Notes under the pieces: model-generated
Told to the model about the DNA's origin: nothing
The model's database searches: none
The model's input: the letters and a program-made list of their open reading frames with translations, nothing else
Translations under genes and position numbers: made by a program
In this document: positions 6,638 through 14,129 of the stretch, piece by piece
Layout: each line of letters opens with the position of its first letter
Numbering within the stretch: position 1 is the stretch's first letter
Assembly (NCBI GenBank): GCA_963169055.1
Contig: CAUJFU010000449.1
Span: forward strand, 1-16,577
DNA from: Myxococcota bacterium
GTDB lineage: Bacteria; Myxococcota_C; UBA6777
Direction of reading: 5' to 3'
Length of the DNA: 16,577 bases

Positions 6638-8755
6638 ATGCTTTTCTGGATGAGCCTGCTTCCTCTGTTTCTTGGCCCCTTCGTTTACCCTTACATCCGA
6701 CGAGCAGCCCGCAGCTTGGCTGTTTTGGATGGATTTCTTTTGGTGTCTGTGGTGGGACTGGTGTTGCTGCACTTGTTGCCACACAGCCTTCACATCGCAG
6801 GGGGGGGAGTGATCTTCGCTGCGTTGTTGGGGATCTTGTTGCCGCTTGGAGCGGATCGGTTTTGGAGCAAAGTAGCTCCCACAACTCCCCATCGCCTCGG
6901 ATGGTTGGGGATGTTGGCCTTGCTTGGTTTGGGAGTCCATGCTGTGTTGGACGGTGTCGCGCTTGCTTTGCCTGAAGCGGGACACGCCCATGCAGAAGAA
7001 AAGCTTCTGGCGTTGGCTGTCGTACTTCACCGTATTCCCGTGGGTTTAGCGATCGCGTGGCTGTTGATCCCACGCAAAGGCGCACGCATCGCTTGGTGGG
7101 TGATCTTTCTCAACGCAGCCGCCACAACGGTGGGCTACCTTGCAGGAAAACCACTTCACCAAAGCCTTCCGTTGCAGATGATGGCATGGTTTCAAGCGTT
7201 TGTGGCGGGTAGCCTCTTGCATATCCTGTTTGAACACCCACAACACGAGCCCAAAACCTCGGATGTTTCGCCCGTATGGAGCGGATTCGGCGCATTGTTA
7301 GGGATCGGTTTGTTGTGGGGCATCTCGCTTGAACACAACACCGCGCACGCGCACCACGCAGGAAACTCGATGGGACAGGCTTTTTGGCAGATCGCAATCG
7401 AAAGCGCACCTGCTTTGCTCTTGGCCTACATAGGCGCGAGCTTGATGTTTGCCTTTTTACGGCCTGCGGCGGTGTCTTGGTTGGGGCGTGGCTCTGCGCT
7501 ATCACAGAGCGCCCGAGGTATGTTGTTTGGCCTGCCGTTGCCGATCTGCTCGTGTGGTGTGGTTCCGCTTTATCAAAGCCTTGTGCGTGCAGGCGCACCA
7601 GCGACCGCAGGGATGGCTTTTTTGATCGCAACCCCTGAACTGGGAATTGATGCGATCTTGCTATCCATCCCGCTGCTTGGTGCAAAAATGACATGGCTGC
7701 GCCTAGCCGCTGCTGCCATCGCTGCGGTGTGCGTGTCCTTGCTCGTCAGCCGCTTGATCCCTCCTGCTCCCCCCCTTGCGACGGCCTCTTCCGCTCCCGA
7801 AACCCCCTCCGCCTCTCTCAAAAGCCAACTCCACAAAGGCTTCTCTTACGGATTTGGTGAAAATGCAGATCATACATTGCCTTGGATCTTAGCAGGTCTT
7901 TTTCTTGCAGCCGCGATCCAACCTCTGCTCCCAACCAGTGCGCTCGCCACGCTACCCTTTGCGATACAAGTCCCGCTGGCCGCCTTGATCGGTATGCCTG
8001 TGTATGTTTGCGCTTCTGGCGCAACTCCCTTTGTCGCCGTGTTGATCGCCAAGGGGCTTTCCCCGGGCGCTGCCATCGCGTTCTTGCTCACAGGCCCCGC
8101 TACCAACATCACGACTTTTGGCGTCCTTAGCGCCCTTCACAACAAACGTGTCGCCTTCGCTTTCGCTGCTTCCATGATCGGTGTCTCTTGTCTTCTCGGT
8201 TGGAGCGTCGACTTGTTGTTCCACGTCCCTCCACCGCCGATCCACCTCCATCATCACCACAACCACTCCATGATCAGTATCGTCTGCCTCGTGATACTCG
8301 GCCTGATCACGCTTAGCACTCTGCTACGCAACGGGCCACGCTTCTTGCTCGGCCAGCTCATCCCTGCGTATGCCCCACCCACCCATGAACACGATCATCA
8401 CGAACATGCCCATGAACACGGCCATCATGAACATGCCCACGAACACGGCCATCATGAACACGCCCATCACGAACACGCCCATCATGAACATACCCACAAA
8501 CACGGTCATCACGAACACGCCCATCACGAACATGCCCACGAACACGCCCATCACGAACACGCCCATCACGAACACGCCCATCACGAACACGCCCATCATG
8601 AGCATGCCCACGAACACGGTCACGCGAAGCCCCAAACACTCCAACTCAGCGCAGAGATGGCGACTTCTTCGGCAAACAAGGAGAAGGCTCCTTGTGGGCA
8701 GTCGCGTTGTGGCTGTAGCGAATCGATCTTAAAAAAGATCAATGAACAAACGTGA
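6638..8755 (+). CDS. Fused ZIP-like / SO_0444-ArsP-like heavy-metal permease with histidine-rich tail
   Basis: This 705-residue, multi-spanning inner-membrane protein is probably a Zn/Cu-type heavy-metal exporter. Residues 1 to about 200 resemble a ZIP transporter, with HAVLDG at 101-106 and HRIPVG at 131-136. The second motif lacks the usual HExxH-type ligands, so this half may be regulatory or altered in specificity. Residues about 245-530 match the permease family that includes SO_0444-type Cu/Zn efflux proteins and ArsP (DUF318). Signs are the PICSCGVVPL motif, with Cys304 and Cys306 as a likely metal or metalloid site, and TGPATNITTFG near 485. A further membrane helix lies at about 545-563. 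Residues 583-663 are HEH/HHEHA repeats with about 46 histidines, and the end carries Cys686, Cys691 and Cys693. The ATG at 6638 follows AAAAGGA at a longish 13-base spacing; ATG at 6650 is an alternative. It is divergent from the kinase gene. Substrate metal is inferred, not shown. Confidence 0.88.
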   Translation: MLFWMSLLPLFLGPFVYPYIRRAARSLAVLDGFLLVSVVGLVLLHLLPHSLHIAGGGVIFAALLGILLPLGADRFWSKVAPTTPHRLGWLGMLALLGLGVHAVLDGVALALPEAGHAHAEEKLLALAVVLHRIPVGLAIAWLLIPRKGARIAWWVIFLNAAATTVGYLAGKPLHQSLPLQMMAWFQAFVAGSLLHILFEHPQHEPKTSDVSPVWSGFGALLGIGLLWGISLEHNTAHAHHAGNSMGQAFWQIAIESAPALLLAYIGASLMFAFLRPAAVSWLGRGSALSQSARGMLFGLPLPICSCGVVPLYQSLVRAGAPATAGMAFLIATPELGIDAILLSIPLLGAKMTWLRLAAAAIAAVCVSLLVSRLIPPAPPLATASSAPETPSASLKSQLHKGFSYGFGENADHTLPWILAGLFLAAAIQPLLPTSALATLPFAIQVPLAALIGMPVYVCASGATPFVAVLIAKGLSPGAAIAFLLTGPATNITTFGVLSALHNKRVAFAFAASMIGVSCLLGWSVDLLFHVPPPPIHLHHHHNHSMISIVCLVILGLITLSTLLRNGPRFLLGQLIPAYAPPTHEHDHHEHAHEHGHHEHAHEHGHHEHAHHEHAHHEHTHKHGHHEHAHHEHAHEHAHHEHAHHEHAHHEHAHHEHAHEHGHAKPQTLQLSAEMATSSANKEKAPCGQSRCGCSESILKKINEQT
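8384..8626 (+). repeat. Histidine-rich microsatellite in the permease gene
   Basis: A run of short units of 12-15 bp encodes HHEHA and HEHGHHEHA blocks, about 46 His in 81 residues. The in-frame repeat gives long open frames on other strands, such as a Met/Val/Gly-rich one on the minus strand, but these are by-products. Copy number is probably variable between strains because the units are so similar. Confidence 0.9.
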
Positions 8756-8837
8756 TGACGAAGCTTGCGATCACCAGTCTGCGACAAGACGATCCAACAA
8801 ACCACAAAACCAAGCCCAACCAACCCAAAAAACACCG

Positions 8838-8867
8838 TTGACAGGCAGTATTGGAAAGCAGTATGGA
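8838..8867 (+). promoter_or_regulatory. Candidate sigma-70-type promoter for the desaturase
   Basis: A perfect -35 hexamer TTGACA (8838-8843) is followed after 18 bases by TATGGA (8862-8867), a partial -10. This places the start of transcription about 70 bases before the GTG start codon, in the 188-bp gap after the transporter. No hairpin terminator is seen between the two genes, so read-through from the transporter is also possible. Confidence 0.45.
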
Positions 8868-8928
8868 TAGGGCCGCGCTTTGGGGTTTGCTTTTTTGGCT
8901 GGGTGAAATTGCGCTGTTTTGACTCCTT

Positions 8929-8935
8929 GGAGGAG
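8929..8935 (+). promoter_or_regulatory. Strong Shine-Dalgarno fixing a GTG start
   Basis: GGAGGAG lies 8 bases before the GTG at 8944. No competing ATG sits at a suitable distance, so this site decides the start of the desaturase. Confidence 0.8.
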
Positions 8936-8943
8936 ATCTTTCC

Positions 8944-9750
8944 GTGAAAAATCTGACTTGGTACTTGCTTGCTTTGGTTCCAGCGATCGTGATGGCTTGG
9001 TTGATGTTGGCGAACTACCTATCCGTCGTGCTGCATCGGTGTGTTGCTCATCGTGCGGTCGATCTGCCGCGTTGGTGGATCTTTACGTCGACCACCCTCA
9101 CCAACCTTTTTGTGTTGCACATCAATCCTCGTACATGGTGCGCAGATCATCGGATGCACCATGCTTATTCGGACACTGACAAAGATCCCGACAAACAACC
9201 AAACGTCACTTATGCACAATGGCTCATGGGTTTCCTCAAACACAGCCCCAAAGCCAGCGATCCTCTGATCCAAAAATTCACCAAAGACGCCATCTTCCAA
9301 CACCCGATCTTCGCTTTCTTTAGCCATCCGATCGCAGGCCCTTTTTGCGCTGCCACAGCGTGGCTTGCTCCGTTTGCGCTCACAGGTTCTTGGATCTACG
9401 CCACGGTGGTGTGGGTGACGATCCGCGTTCTTGGTATGCTCGTGCTTTCTTTTCAAAGCTACTTCGCTCACGGCGGAGATCGCGGGTGGGGTTATCGCAA
9501 CTACGATATCAAAGATCAGTCTGTGAACCTGACAAGCCGAATCGCGCTGTTTTTGACCGCAGGAGAAGCCCTACAAAACAACCATCACGCCAAACCAAGC
9601 CGCGCTTCTCACGCTCACCTCGACCACGAATGGGACCCCGGCTTCCAACTGTTGCGCTTCCTCGAACGCGTACGTATCGCGCACATCCCCGAAAAACCCG
9701 CCCTCGCCCTCAACGAGGCCGATGTCGCTTCAGACGCCGCCCCCCAGTAA
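8944..9750 (+). CDS. Membrane fatty-acid (acyl-CoA delta-9 type) desaturase
   Basis: This 268-residue integral-membrane, di-iron desaturase introduces a cis double bond into an acyl chain, using O2 and electrons from a ferredoxin- or cytochrome-type donor. Three histidine clusters are visible: HRCVAH (31-36), HRMHH (69-73) and QNNHH (211-215), with further His at 223 and 225. The third box has Gln where the HxxHH form has its first His. I recall QNNHH in some bacterial relatives, so it is not proof of inactivity. Hydrophobic segments lie at about 5-30, 46-60, 133-150 and 152-175. Length is a little short but within range for bacterial acyl-CoA desaturases. The start codon is GTG, supported by GGAGGAG. 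The gene ends tail-to-tail against the plsC remnant, whose 3' part is missing exactly there. Confidence 0.9.
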   Translation: MKNLTWYLLALVPAIVMAWLMLANYLSVVLHRCVAHRAVDLPRWWIFTSTTLTNLFVLHINPRTWCADHRMHHAYSDTDKDPDKQPNVTYAQWLMGFLKHSPKASDPLIQKFTKDAIFQHPIFAFFSHPIAGPFCAATAWLAPFALTGSWIYATVVWVTIRVLGMLVLSFQSYFAHGGDRGWGYRNYDIKDQSVNLTSRIALFLTAGEALQNNHHAKPSRASHAHLDHEWDPGFQLLRFLERVRIAHIPEKPALALNEADVASDAAPQ

Positions 9751-10093
9751 ACGCTCTTCGCGCTCCATGTCTTGGCTGAATCCTTCTTTGCCACAAAACG
9801 CAACGGGATGGGCAAAACCGATAAAGCCACCGCGATATCCAAGGTCGATTGGTGGTTTGAAGCAAAGATGTGCGGCTTGCTCAGATCCACCTTTTCCAAG
9901 CCATGCACATAAATCCTTGGCCTTGTGATCCCCAGCAACACAGGCGCCCAGATGTAATGCGCCACCCACAAGGCTGGACGAGGGTCTTCAAACAACAAAC
10001 GAGAACAAATCGAATAGCTTTGCCAAACAACACTCCAAAAGAAAAAAACAAAACCTGACTTGTATTCATCAAAAACCAAAAAAGAAAACGCAT
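9751..10093 (-). pseudogene. plsC: Frameshifted, 3'-truncated plsC-like 1-acylglycerol-3-phosphate acyltransferase
   Basis: The minus strand encodes the first 105 or so residues of a PlsC-type acyltransferase, which would make phosphatidic acid at the inner membrane. The segment LLFEDPRPALWVAHYIWAPV leads to the NHQSTLD motif (the NHx4D active site) and then PIPLRFVAKKDS. Homology stops near 9768. The family's later parts (GW segment, IDR, EGTR, about 130 more residues) are absent, and the frame runs on antisense to the desaturase. The natural start appears to be the ATG at 10093-10091, preceded by AAAGGAAAG, giving a hydrophobic MRFLFWFLMNTSQVLFF. That start is in a different frame from the rest. 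One extra T in the seven-T run (A run at 10042-10048, plus strand) would join the two frames. So there are two lesions: a homopolymer frameshift, possibly a sequencing error, and a real 3' deletion. Confidence 0.75.
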
Positions 10094-10532
10094 TTTTCTT
10101 TCCTTTCTTTTAGCGTATACGTCTAACAATACCTGCTTTTTTCAACCGACTTTTTTATCTACGGACAACTCTTTCACAAGTGCCCAACACATCGCGGCTT
10201 TGGGGGCAAATCTTTTTCGGCAGCGATAGATTATCGCGCACAAAGCCCACACAGGTGCGCCACATTCTTTAGCCTATTGCGATCTTCCCAAACCCTAGAC
10301 ACAAGGTTATGTTGGAGCGCATGGTTCTGCGCTCAACGCTACATCAAAAGAGCGCAACAAAAGGAAAAAGAAACTTGGTTTTGCTGCCCCCAACAGCCAA
10401 CAGGCATCCTTGCGTTCAAGAGCGCAAAACGATGCGCATCCACGCTGAAAGCATCTAAAGATCAAACGAGTGTTGTGTACGATTCGCGGGAAAGATGACG
10501 AAGCCCTTCCCGATCAAGGAAAGAAAAACGAG
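10094..10532. other. 439-bp gap between plsC remnant and second kinase
   Basis: No convincing gene is present; a 73-codon open frame at 10277-10498 has no family similarity or good ribosome site. Small palindromes occur: TTGCG/CGCAA arms at 10410-10414 and 10423-10427, and the perfect palindrome GATGCGCATC at 10431-10440. They lie about 100 bases before the kinase start and could be operator-like, but no regulator site is recognised. The regulatory region of the kinase operon should lie here. Confidence 0.5.
10116..10145 (-). promoter_or_regulatory. Weak candidate promoter for the plsC remnant
   Basis: On the minus strand, TTGAAA (10145-10140) is followed after 18 bases by CGTATA (10121-10116), or after 19 by the palindrome GTATAC. 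This lies about 25 bases before the ATG at 10093. The -10 match is poor. If real, it would be a relic promoter of a dead gene. Confidence 0.22.
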
Positions 10533-12629
10533 ATGAGCGCTCAACAAGAGAACTTCTGCTCGAATTGCCAAAAAGAGATCGAAAAAGATCAAGACTTTTG
10601 CCCACAATGTTCTTTTCCCCAAAAGCTGATCGCAGGAAAATATCGGCTAGAGCATGTGCTGAGCGAGGGCGGCTTTGGTGTTGTGTACGCAGCGAGGCAT
10701 ATCGGCCTACAACACAATCCTCGGCGTGCCATCAAGCTACTGAAAAGCCACCAACAGAAAAAGCCTGAATCCTTGTCGCGCTTTGAGCAAGAAGTTCAAG
10801 TGACCGCCGTTCTTTCAGAAAAAAACAATCACATTGTCAGAATATTTGACGATTTTGGCCACGAAGAAAACTTAGGTTACTACTTTGTAATGGAATACCT
10901 ACAAGGACAAGATCTGTCGTTGTGGATCAAAAAAAATAAGCCACCGAATAGAGAAGAGGTGTTCCATATCGCCGAACAGCTTTGCCGGGCGTTGCACGCC
11001 GCACACCAGCAGGGGATCATCCACCGCGATCTCAAGCCAGACAATGTCTTTTTAATTCAGCACGAAAGCGACCCACTCTACGTCAAATTGCTCGATTTTG
11101 GTATCGCTCGAAGTATCCAAGACAGCACAAAACGCACTGTAGGAGCGCTCGGAACGCCCGAATATATGTCGCCCGAGCAATGTTTGGGCGAACAAGTGAC
11201 CCATCGTTGCGATATCTACGCCCTAGGCGTCATGCTCTATGAGATGTTTACGGGCTATTTGCCGTTTGATATGCCCAAGAAACGCAGCGAAGAAGACGTG
11301 GTATCGCTGCTGCGAGCGCACGTCTGGCAAACGCCACGCCCCCTCCCACAGCATCCCTCGGCTCCGTTTGACAACGGCTTTGAACAAGTCTTGTTTCGCG
11401 CACTCGCCAAAGATCCCCAACAACGCTATGACAGCATGAAAGCCTTTTGGGAAGCCTTGTCGCCTTACGCAACCAAGCCCAAACCCGCCCCCAAAACAGC
11501 GACCACCACCAACGAACATCTGTTCGCGGTCGAGATCGCGCCTTCGAGTTATTGGGTGGGTTCACGGCCTTCCAAATCGATTTTTTTTGCCAACCCCTAC
11601 TTGCGGATCTTTCGGGGGCGCAACAAAAATGGGCAAAAGATTCAGTTCAACCTGTTGATCGACCCGGGTTCAAGCCAAGATTTCGCAACCGTACAAGCCA
11701 AAGTGTCGTCTCTGATCGGTGGGATGGACAAGATCTCGGCAGTGTTTATCAACCACCAAGATCCCGATGTGGCGTCTTCGACCACCTTGCTGCTTGGACG
11801 CTACGCACCACGCGCCAACATCATCTGCTCCGAAGATACGTGGCGTTTGGTGCAACACTATAATCTGCCACGCGAGCGCTTTCTTTCGACTGACAAATAT
11901 CCGCGTGGTTTCGCGATCGAAACAGGCCACACCTTGGTTCCCGTCCCTTCGCCATTTTGCCACTTTGCAGGGGCGGTCATGTTGTATGACCCCGAAACAC
12001 GGGTGCTTTACACAGGCGATCTGTTTGGGGGCTTGACAGCCCGCGAAGCTGTCGGATTGTACGCCGACGACAGCGACTGGACGGGGATGCGAGCCTTTCA
12101 CCAACTCTATATGCCGATGAACAAAGCGCTTGTTCGTGTGATCCAACGCATCCGCCAACTCTCGCCTGCTCCGCAGATGATCGCTCCTCAACATGGCCGT
12201 GTGATCCGAGAGTCCCTGATCGATTTTTTTATGCGCCACCTCGAAAATTTGCCTGTGGGGCTTGACTTGGTCGAAGATGCAGGCGAAACCAACGACGCAT
12301 GGAATACGGTGTTTCGGCGCGTGCTCAATGTCGCGGAACAAGTCTACGGCAGCGATGTGCGTCCGATCCTTCGCCGAGCCGATGAACTCGCAGGCGCGTT
12401 GGATTGGCCAGAAGACCAACCCAGCATCCTTTACAACGGTCGGTGGGTTGTCGAACGCTCGGTGATCCTGTTGACCACGGGGCTTCCTTCGTGGGTCGCA
12501 GATCCAATTAAGATGGAAGCGATCCTCGCCGCAGAAGAACTTCGCCTCGCTTCTCCCAACATCGATATCTCCGAAGGCGATCGCATGGATGCTGTCCCAA
12601 ACCCTGATGCCCCCGAAGGCGGAGTCTGA
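10533..12629 (+). CDS. Ser/Thr protein kinase fused to an ODP/flavodiiron-like metallo-beta-lactamase-fold sensor domain
   Basis: This 698-residue, apparently soluble protein has no membrane helix. A zinc ribbon (Cys9, Cys12, Cys23, Cys26) precedes a complete Hanks-type kinase at about 36-310: SEGGFG loop at 44-49, Lys68, HRDLKPDN from 164, DFG at 188-190, and SPE instead of APE at 213-215. Residues about 330-580 match the di-iron metallo-beta-lactamase fold of flavodiiron proteins and the stand-alone oxygen-binding di-iron proteins (ODP). Likely metal ligands are His408, Asp410 and Asp412 in NHQDPDV, His477, Asp496 in TGDLFGG, and His554 in APQHG. The canonical HxExDH motif is HxDxDV here. 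No flavodoxin domain follows, so O2/NO reductase activity is unlikely; I infer oxygen, iron or redox sensing that tunes the kinase. About 115 C-terminal residues are unassigned. The ATG at 10533 (AAGGA upstream, 12-base spacing) was preferred to a TTG at 10470 because the ribbon begins there. The next gene starts 3 bases after the stop. Confidence 0.92.
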   Translation: MSAQQENFCSNCQKEIEKDQDFCPQCSFPQKLIAGKYRLEHVLSEGGFGVVYAARHIGLQHNPRRAIKLLKSHQQKKPESLSRFEQEVQVTAVLSEKNNHIVRIFDDFGHEENLGYYFVMEYLQGQDLSLWIKKNKPPNREEVFHIAEQLCRALHAAHQQGIIHRDLKPDNVFLIQHESDPLYVKLLDFGIARSIQDSTKRTVGALGTPEYMSPEQCLGEQVTHRCDIYALGVMLYEMFTGYLPFDMPKKRSEEDVVSLLRAHVWQTPRPLPQHPSAPFDNGFEQVLFRALAKDPQQRYDSMKAFWEALSPYATKPKPAPKTATTTNEHLFAVEIAPSSYWVGSRPSKSIFFANPYLRIFRGRNKNGQKIQFNLLIDPGSSQDFATVQAKVSSLIGGMDKISAVFINHQDPDVASSTTLLLGRYAPRANIICSEDTWRLVQHYNLPRERFLSTDKYPRGFAIETGHTLVPVPSPFCHFAGAVMLYDPETRVLYTGDLFGGLTAREAVGLYADDSDWTGMRAFHQLYMPMNKALVRVIQRIRQLSPAPQMIAPQHGRVIRESLIDFFMRHLENLPVGLDLVEDAGETNDAWNTVFRRVLNVAEQVYGSDVRPILRRADELAGALDWPEDQPSILYNGRWVVERSVILLTTGLPSWVADPIKMEAILAAEELRLASPNIDISEGDRMDAVPNPDAPEGGV

Positions 12630-12632
12630 CAC

Positions 12633-13202
12633 GTGAACAAGATCGAAAAAGTCCGCGCTCTTTTGCGCCTCGCTGTGTGCGAAAGCGAAAAACCAGAAGG
12701 CCAAGAAGCACGAAAACTCGCCGAACGTATGATCGAGCGGTACGATATCCGACCATGGGAACTCGGCGAAGAGCGCCAGATCTGGCACAATCACCTACTC
12801 CCACCAGCCAAACCCACACACAGCTTCCATGACGAGCCGTGGACTCTCCACTTTGAGATGCGCATCTCTCCCCCTCCCGAAGCTTGGCGTCGTCTTTTGA
12901 TGTACGCTCTTGCGCAGCGCATGAATCTGGAGATGCGAATGTTCAGCTGTGTGATCTTGCGCAGCAAAGAGAGCGGCACGTTTGAGCGATGGCAACACCT
13001 CTACCGCACCCTCGAACACCGCCTGTTGGAAGCTGTCAAAGGTCTGCGCCAACACGAACGAGATATCCGATGTGAGCGCATCGTTCGCCATATCGAACAC
13101 CAAATCCAACACCTCCCCGAAGAACAACTCTCCCGCGTCAAGATCACCGACATCCCCCAAGATCCACCCCGCACCGCGAATCTCCGTGTGCGTTGGGCTT
13201 AA
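12633..13202 (+). CDS. DUF2786-domain protein
   Basis: This 189-residue protein is predicted to be soluble. The first 40 or so residues (KIEKVRALLRLA, then EARKLAERMIERYDI) match the DUF2786 helical domain, whose function is not established. The remainder is rich in charged and His/Arg residues (WHNHLL, HFEMRI, EAWRRLLMYALAQ) with no catalytic motif that I recognise. In some relatives DUF2786 is followed by a Zn-peptidase-like part; no HExxH is present here. It starts with GTG at 12633, with GGAG (12621-12624) 8 bases upstream inside the end of the kinase gene. The intergenic space is only 3 bases, so the two are almost certainly co-transcribed and probably translationally coupled. It may be a partner or substrate of the kinase; that is inference from position only. 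Confidence 0.8.
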   Translation: MNKIEKVRALLRLAVCESEKPEGQEARKLAERMIERYDIRPWELGEERQIWHNHLLPPAKPTHSFHDEPWTLHFEMRISPPPEAWRRLLMYALAQRMNLEMRMFSCVILRSKESGTFERWQHLYRTLEHRLLEAVKGLRQHERDIRCERIVRHIEHQIQHLPEEQLSRVKITDIPQDPPRTANLRVRWA

Positions 13203-13276
13203 CGCAACTCCATGCCCCCCCCTATCCGCGCTCTCACCCTCCCCCTGACTTATCGCAAAATCCCGTTGGTTCGGCC

Positions 13277-13357
13277 ATGTTGCAAGCATACCCTGATCTG
13301 GCTGCTTTCCAAGATCTGGCCGCATCACAAAAGCTCCGCTGTTTGGGCGTCATCTAA
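13277..13357 (+). CDS. Possible 26-residue small ORF
   Basis: An ATG at 13277 opens a short frame encoding MLQAYPDLAAFQDLAASQ and eight more residues, ending in TAA at 13355-13357. Its codon choice (CAA, GAT-CTG, GCC) resembles that of the neighbouring genes more than the overlapping frame does. No clear Shine-Dalgarno is present, and it ends 7 bases before the ATG of the next gene. It could be a leader peptide, a remnant of a longer gene, or chance. This is a weak call. Confidence 0.2.
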   Translation: MLQAYPDLAAFQDLAASQKLRCLGVI

Positions 13358-13364
13358 CCTCTCG

Positions 13365-14129
13365 ATGGCTTGGGTGTTTTCATTCGGGCTATTCTTGCTT
13401 TACTCCACCCCTTCCGCTGCCTACCAAGGCCCCCGATTTCCCGAGGTCTTGCGCGATCTTCTCTCCGAACAACCTACCGACGCCTCCAAGCTGCAAACGA
13501 TCTTGCTTCAACATCCGCTGCATCCGACATGGCCTGCTCGCCTCGCGCCACTCGATACCCGCCGCTTGCGCAACACGCTGTTTGCCCTCGAAGGCGCACG
13601 TTTCCGCTCTCCTGATCTCCAACAATTCTTTTCCAAACAGCCTTGGTATCGGCCCTTTCGCTCCACAAACGCGATATCGCTTTCCCCCACCGCACGCCAC
13701 AACCTCCAAGCTCTTGTTCTTGCCGAGCAGCAGACCCCTCAAACCCGCCCGCAAGATCCGTCACTATCGGCCTCGACCTTTCCACCCACGCTGTCTCCCC
13801 AACATCGGGACTTTTGCACCCGCAGCTTGCTTCATCAAGCCCGCCAATGGCAACACCATCACCTCGCTTACTTCGCCTTTTTGAAGCTTCATATCGTCGT
13901 CTACCGCCGCTATCTCTTCGCAACACTGCACCTTTCGGATCAGATGTATTCACCTCTTCCGCCCAAGCCCCCTGCCCCCCTGCCCTCGGCTTTTGTGAGC
14001 CTCCCTGTCGTTGGCGGAAAAGCCGTTCTGATCGGGCGTGGATGCACGCGATGGAAAGTCATCACCTACGGAACACGCGATCTTCACCTTGGCCTACCCG
14101 ACGATCTGCGCGCCCTGCTCGCCTTGTGA
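13365..14129 (+). CDS. Probable exported protein with YARHG-like domain
   Basis: From the ATG at 13365 the product is 254 residues and begins with a hydrophobic stretch MAWVFSFGLFLLYSTPSAA, which looks like a signal sequence cleaved near residue 19, though it lacks the usual positive start. Residues about 64-121 resemble the YARHG domain of extracellular and peptidoglycan-associated proteins: LRNTLFALEGARF, DLQQFF and QPWYRP fit the pattern RN...F...L..yF...WY.p. The signature itself is degenerate. After a Pro-rich stretch, the C-terminal 70 residues are unassigned. The same frame is open from an ATG at 13212 (305 residues), 9 bases after the DUF2786 stop. The later start is preferred because it puts the hydrophobic segment first and because the intervening DNA looks more coding in another frame. 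It is probably the third gene of the kinase operon. Confidence 0.65.
   Translation: MAWVFSFGLFLLYSTPSAAYQGPRFPEVLRDLLSEQPTDASKLQTILLQHPLHPTWPARLAPLDTRRLRNTLFALEGARFRSPDLQQFFSKQPWYRPFRSTNAISLSPTARHNLQALVLAEQQTPQTRPQDPSLSASTFPPTLSPQHRDFCTRSLLHQARQWQHHHLAYFAFLKLHIVVYRRYLFATLHLSDQMYSPLPPKPPAPLPSAFVSLPVVGGKAVLIGRGCTRWKVITYGTRDLHLGLPDDLRALLAL

Noticed and set aside
6477-7085. Upstream extension of the large kinase by 203 codons
   Set aside because: The extension is antisense to the ZIP-like transporter, has low-complexity composition and no domain. The zinc ribbon begins exactly at the ATG at 6476.
8324-8644. Minus-strand frame rich in Met-Gly-Val-Phe repeats
   Set aside because: It is the complement of the histidine-repeat DNA of the permease. 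The hydrophobic repeats are a codon artefact.
10470-10532. TTG start adding 21 residues to the second kinase
   Set aside because: The extra residues are not conserved in character, and the ATG at 10533 has a purine-rich ribosome site and aligns with the start of the paralogous kinase.
11670-12794. Minus-strand open frame of 374 codons opposite the kinase-ODP gene
   Set aside because: It is antisense to well-supported ODP-domain and DUF2786 coding sequence, and its translation has no recognisable domain.
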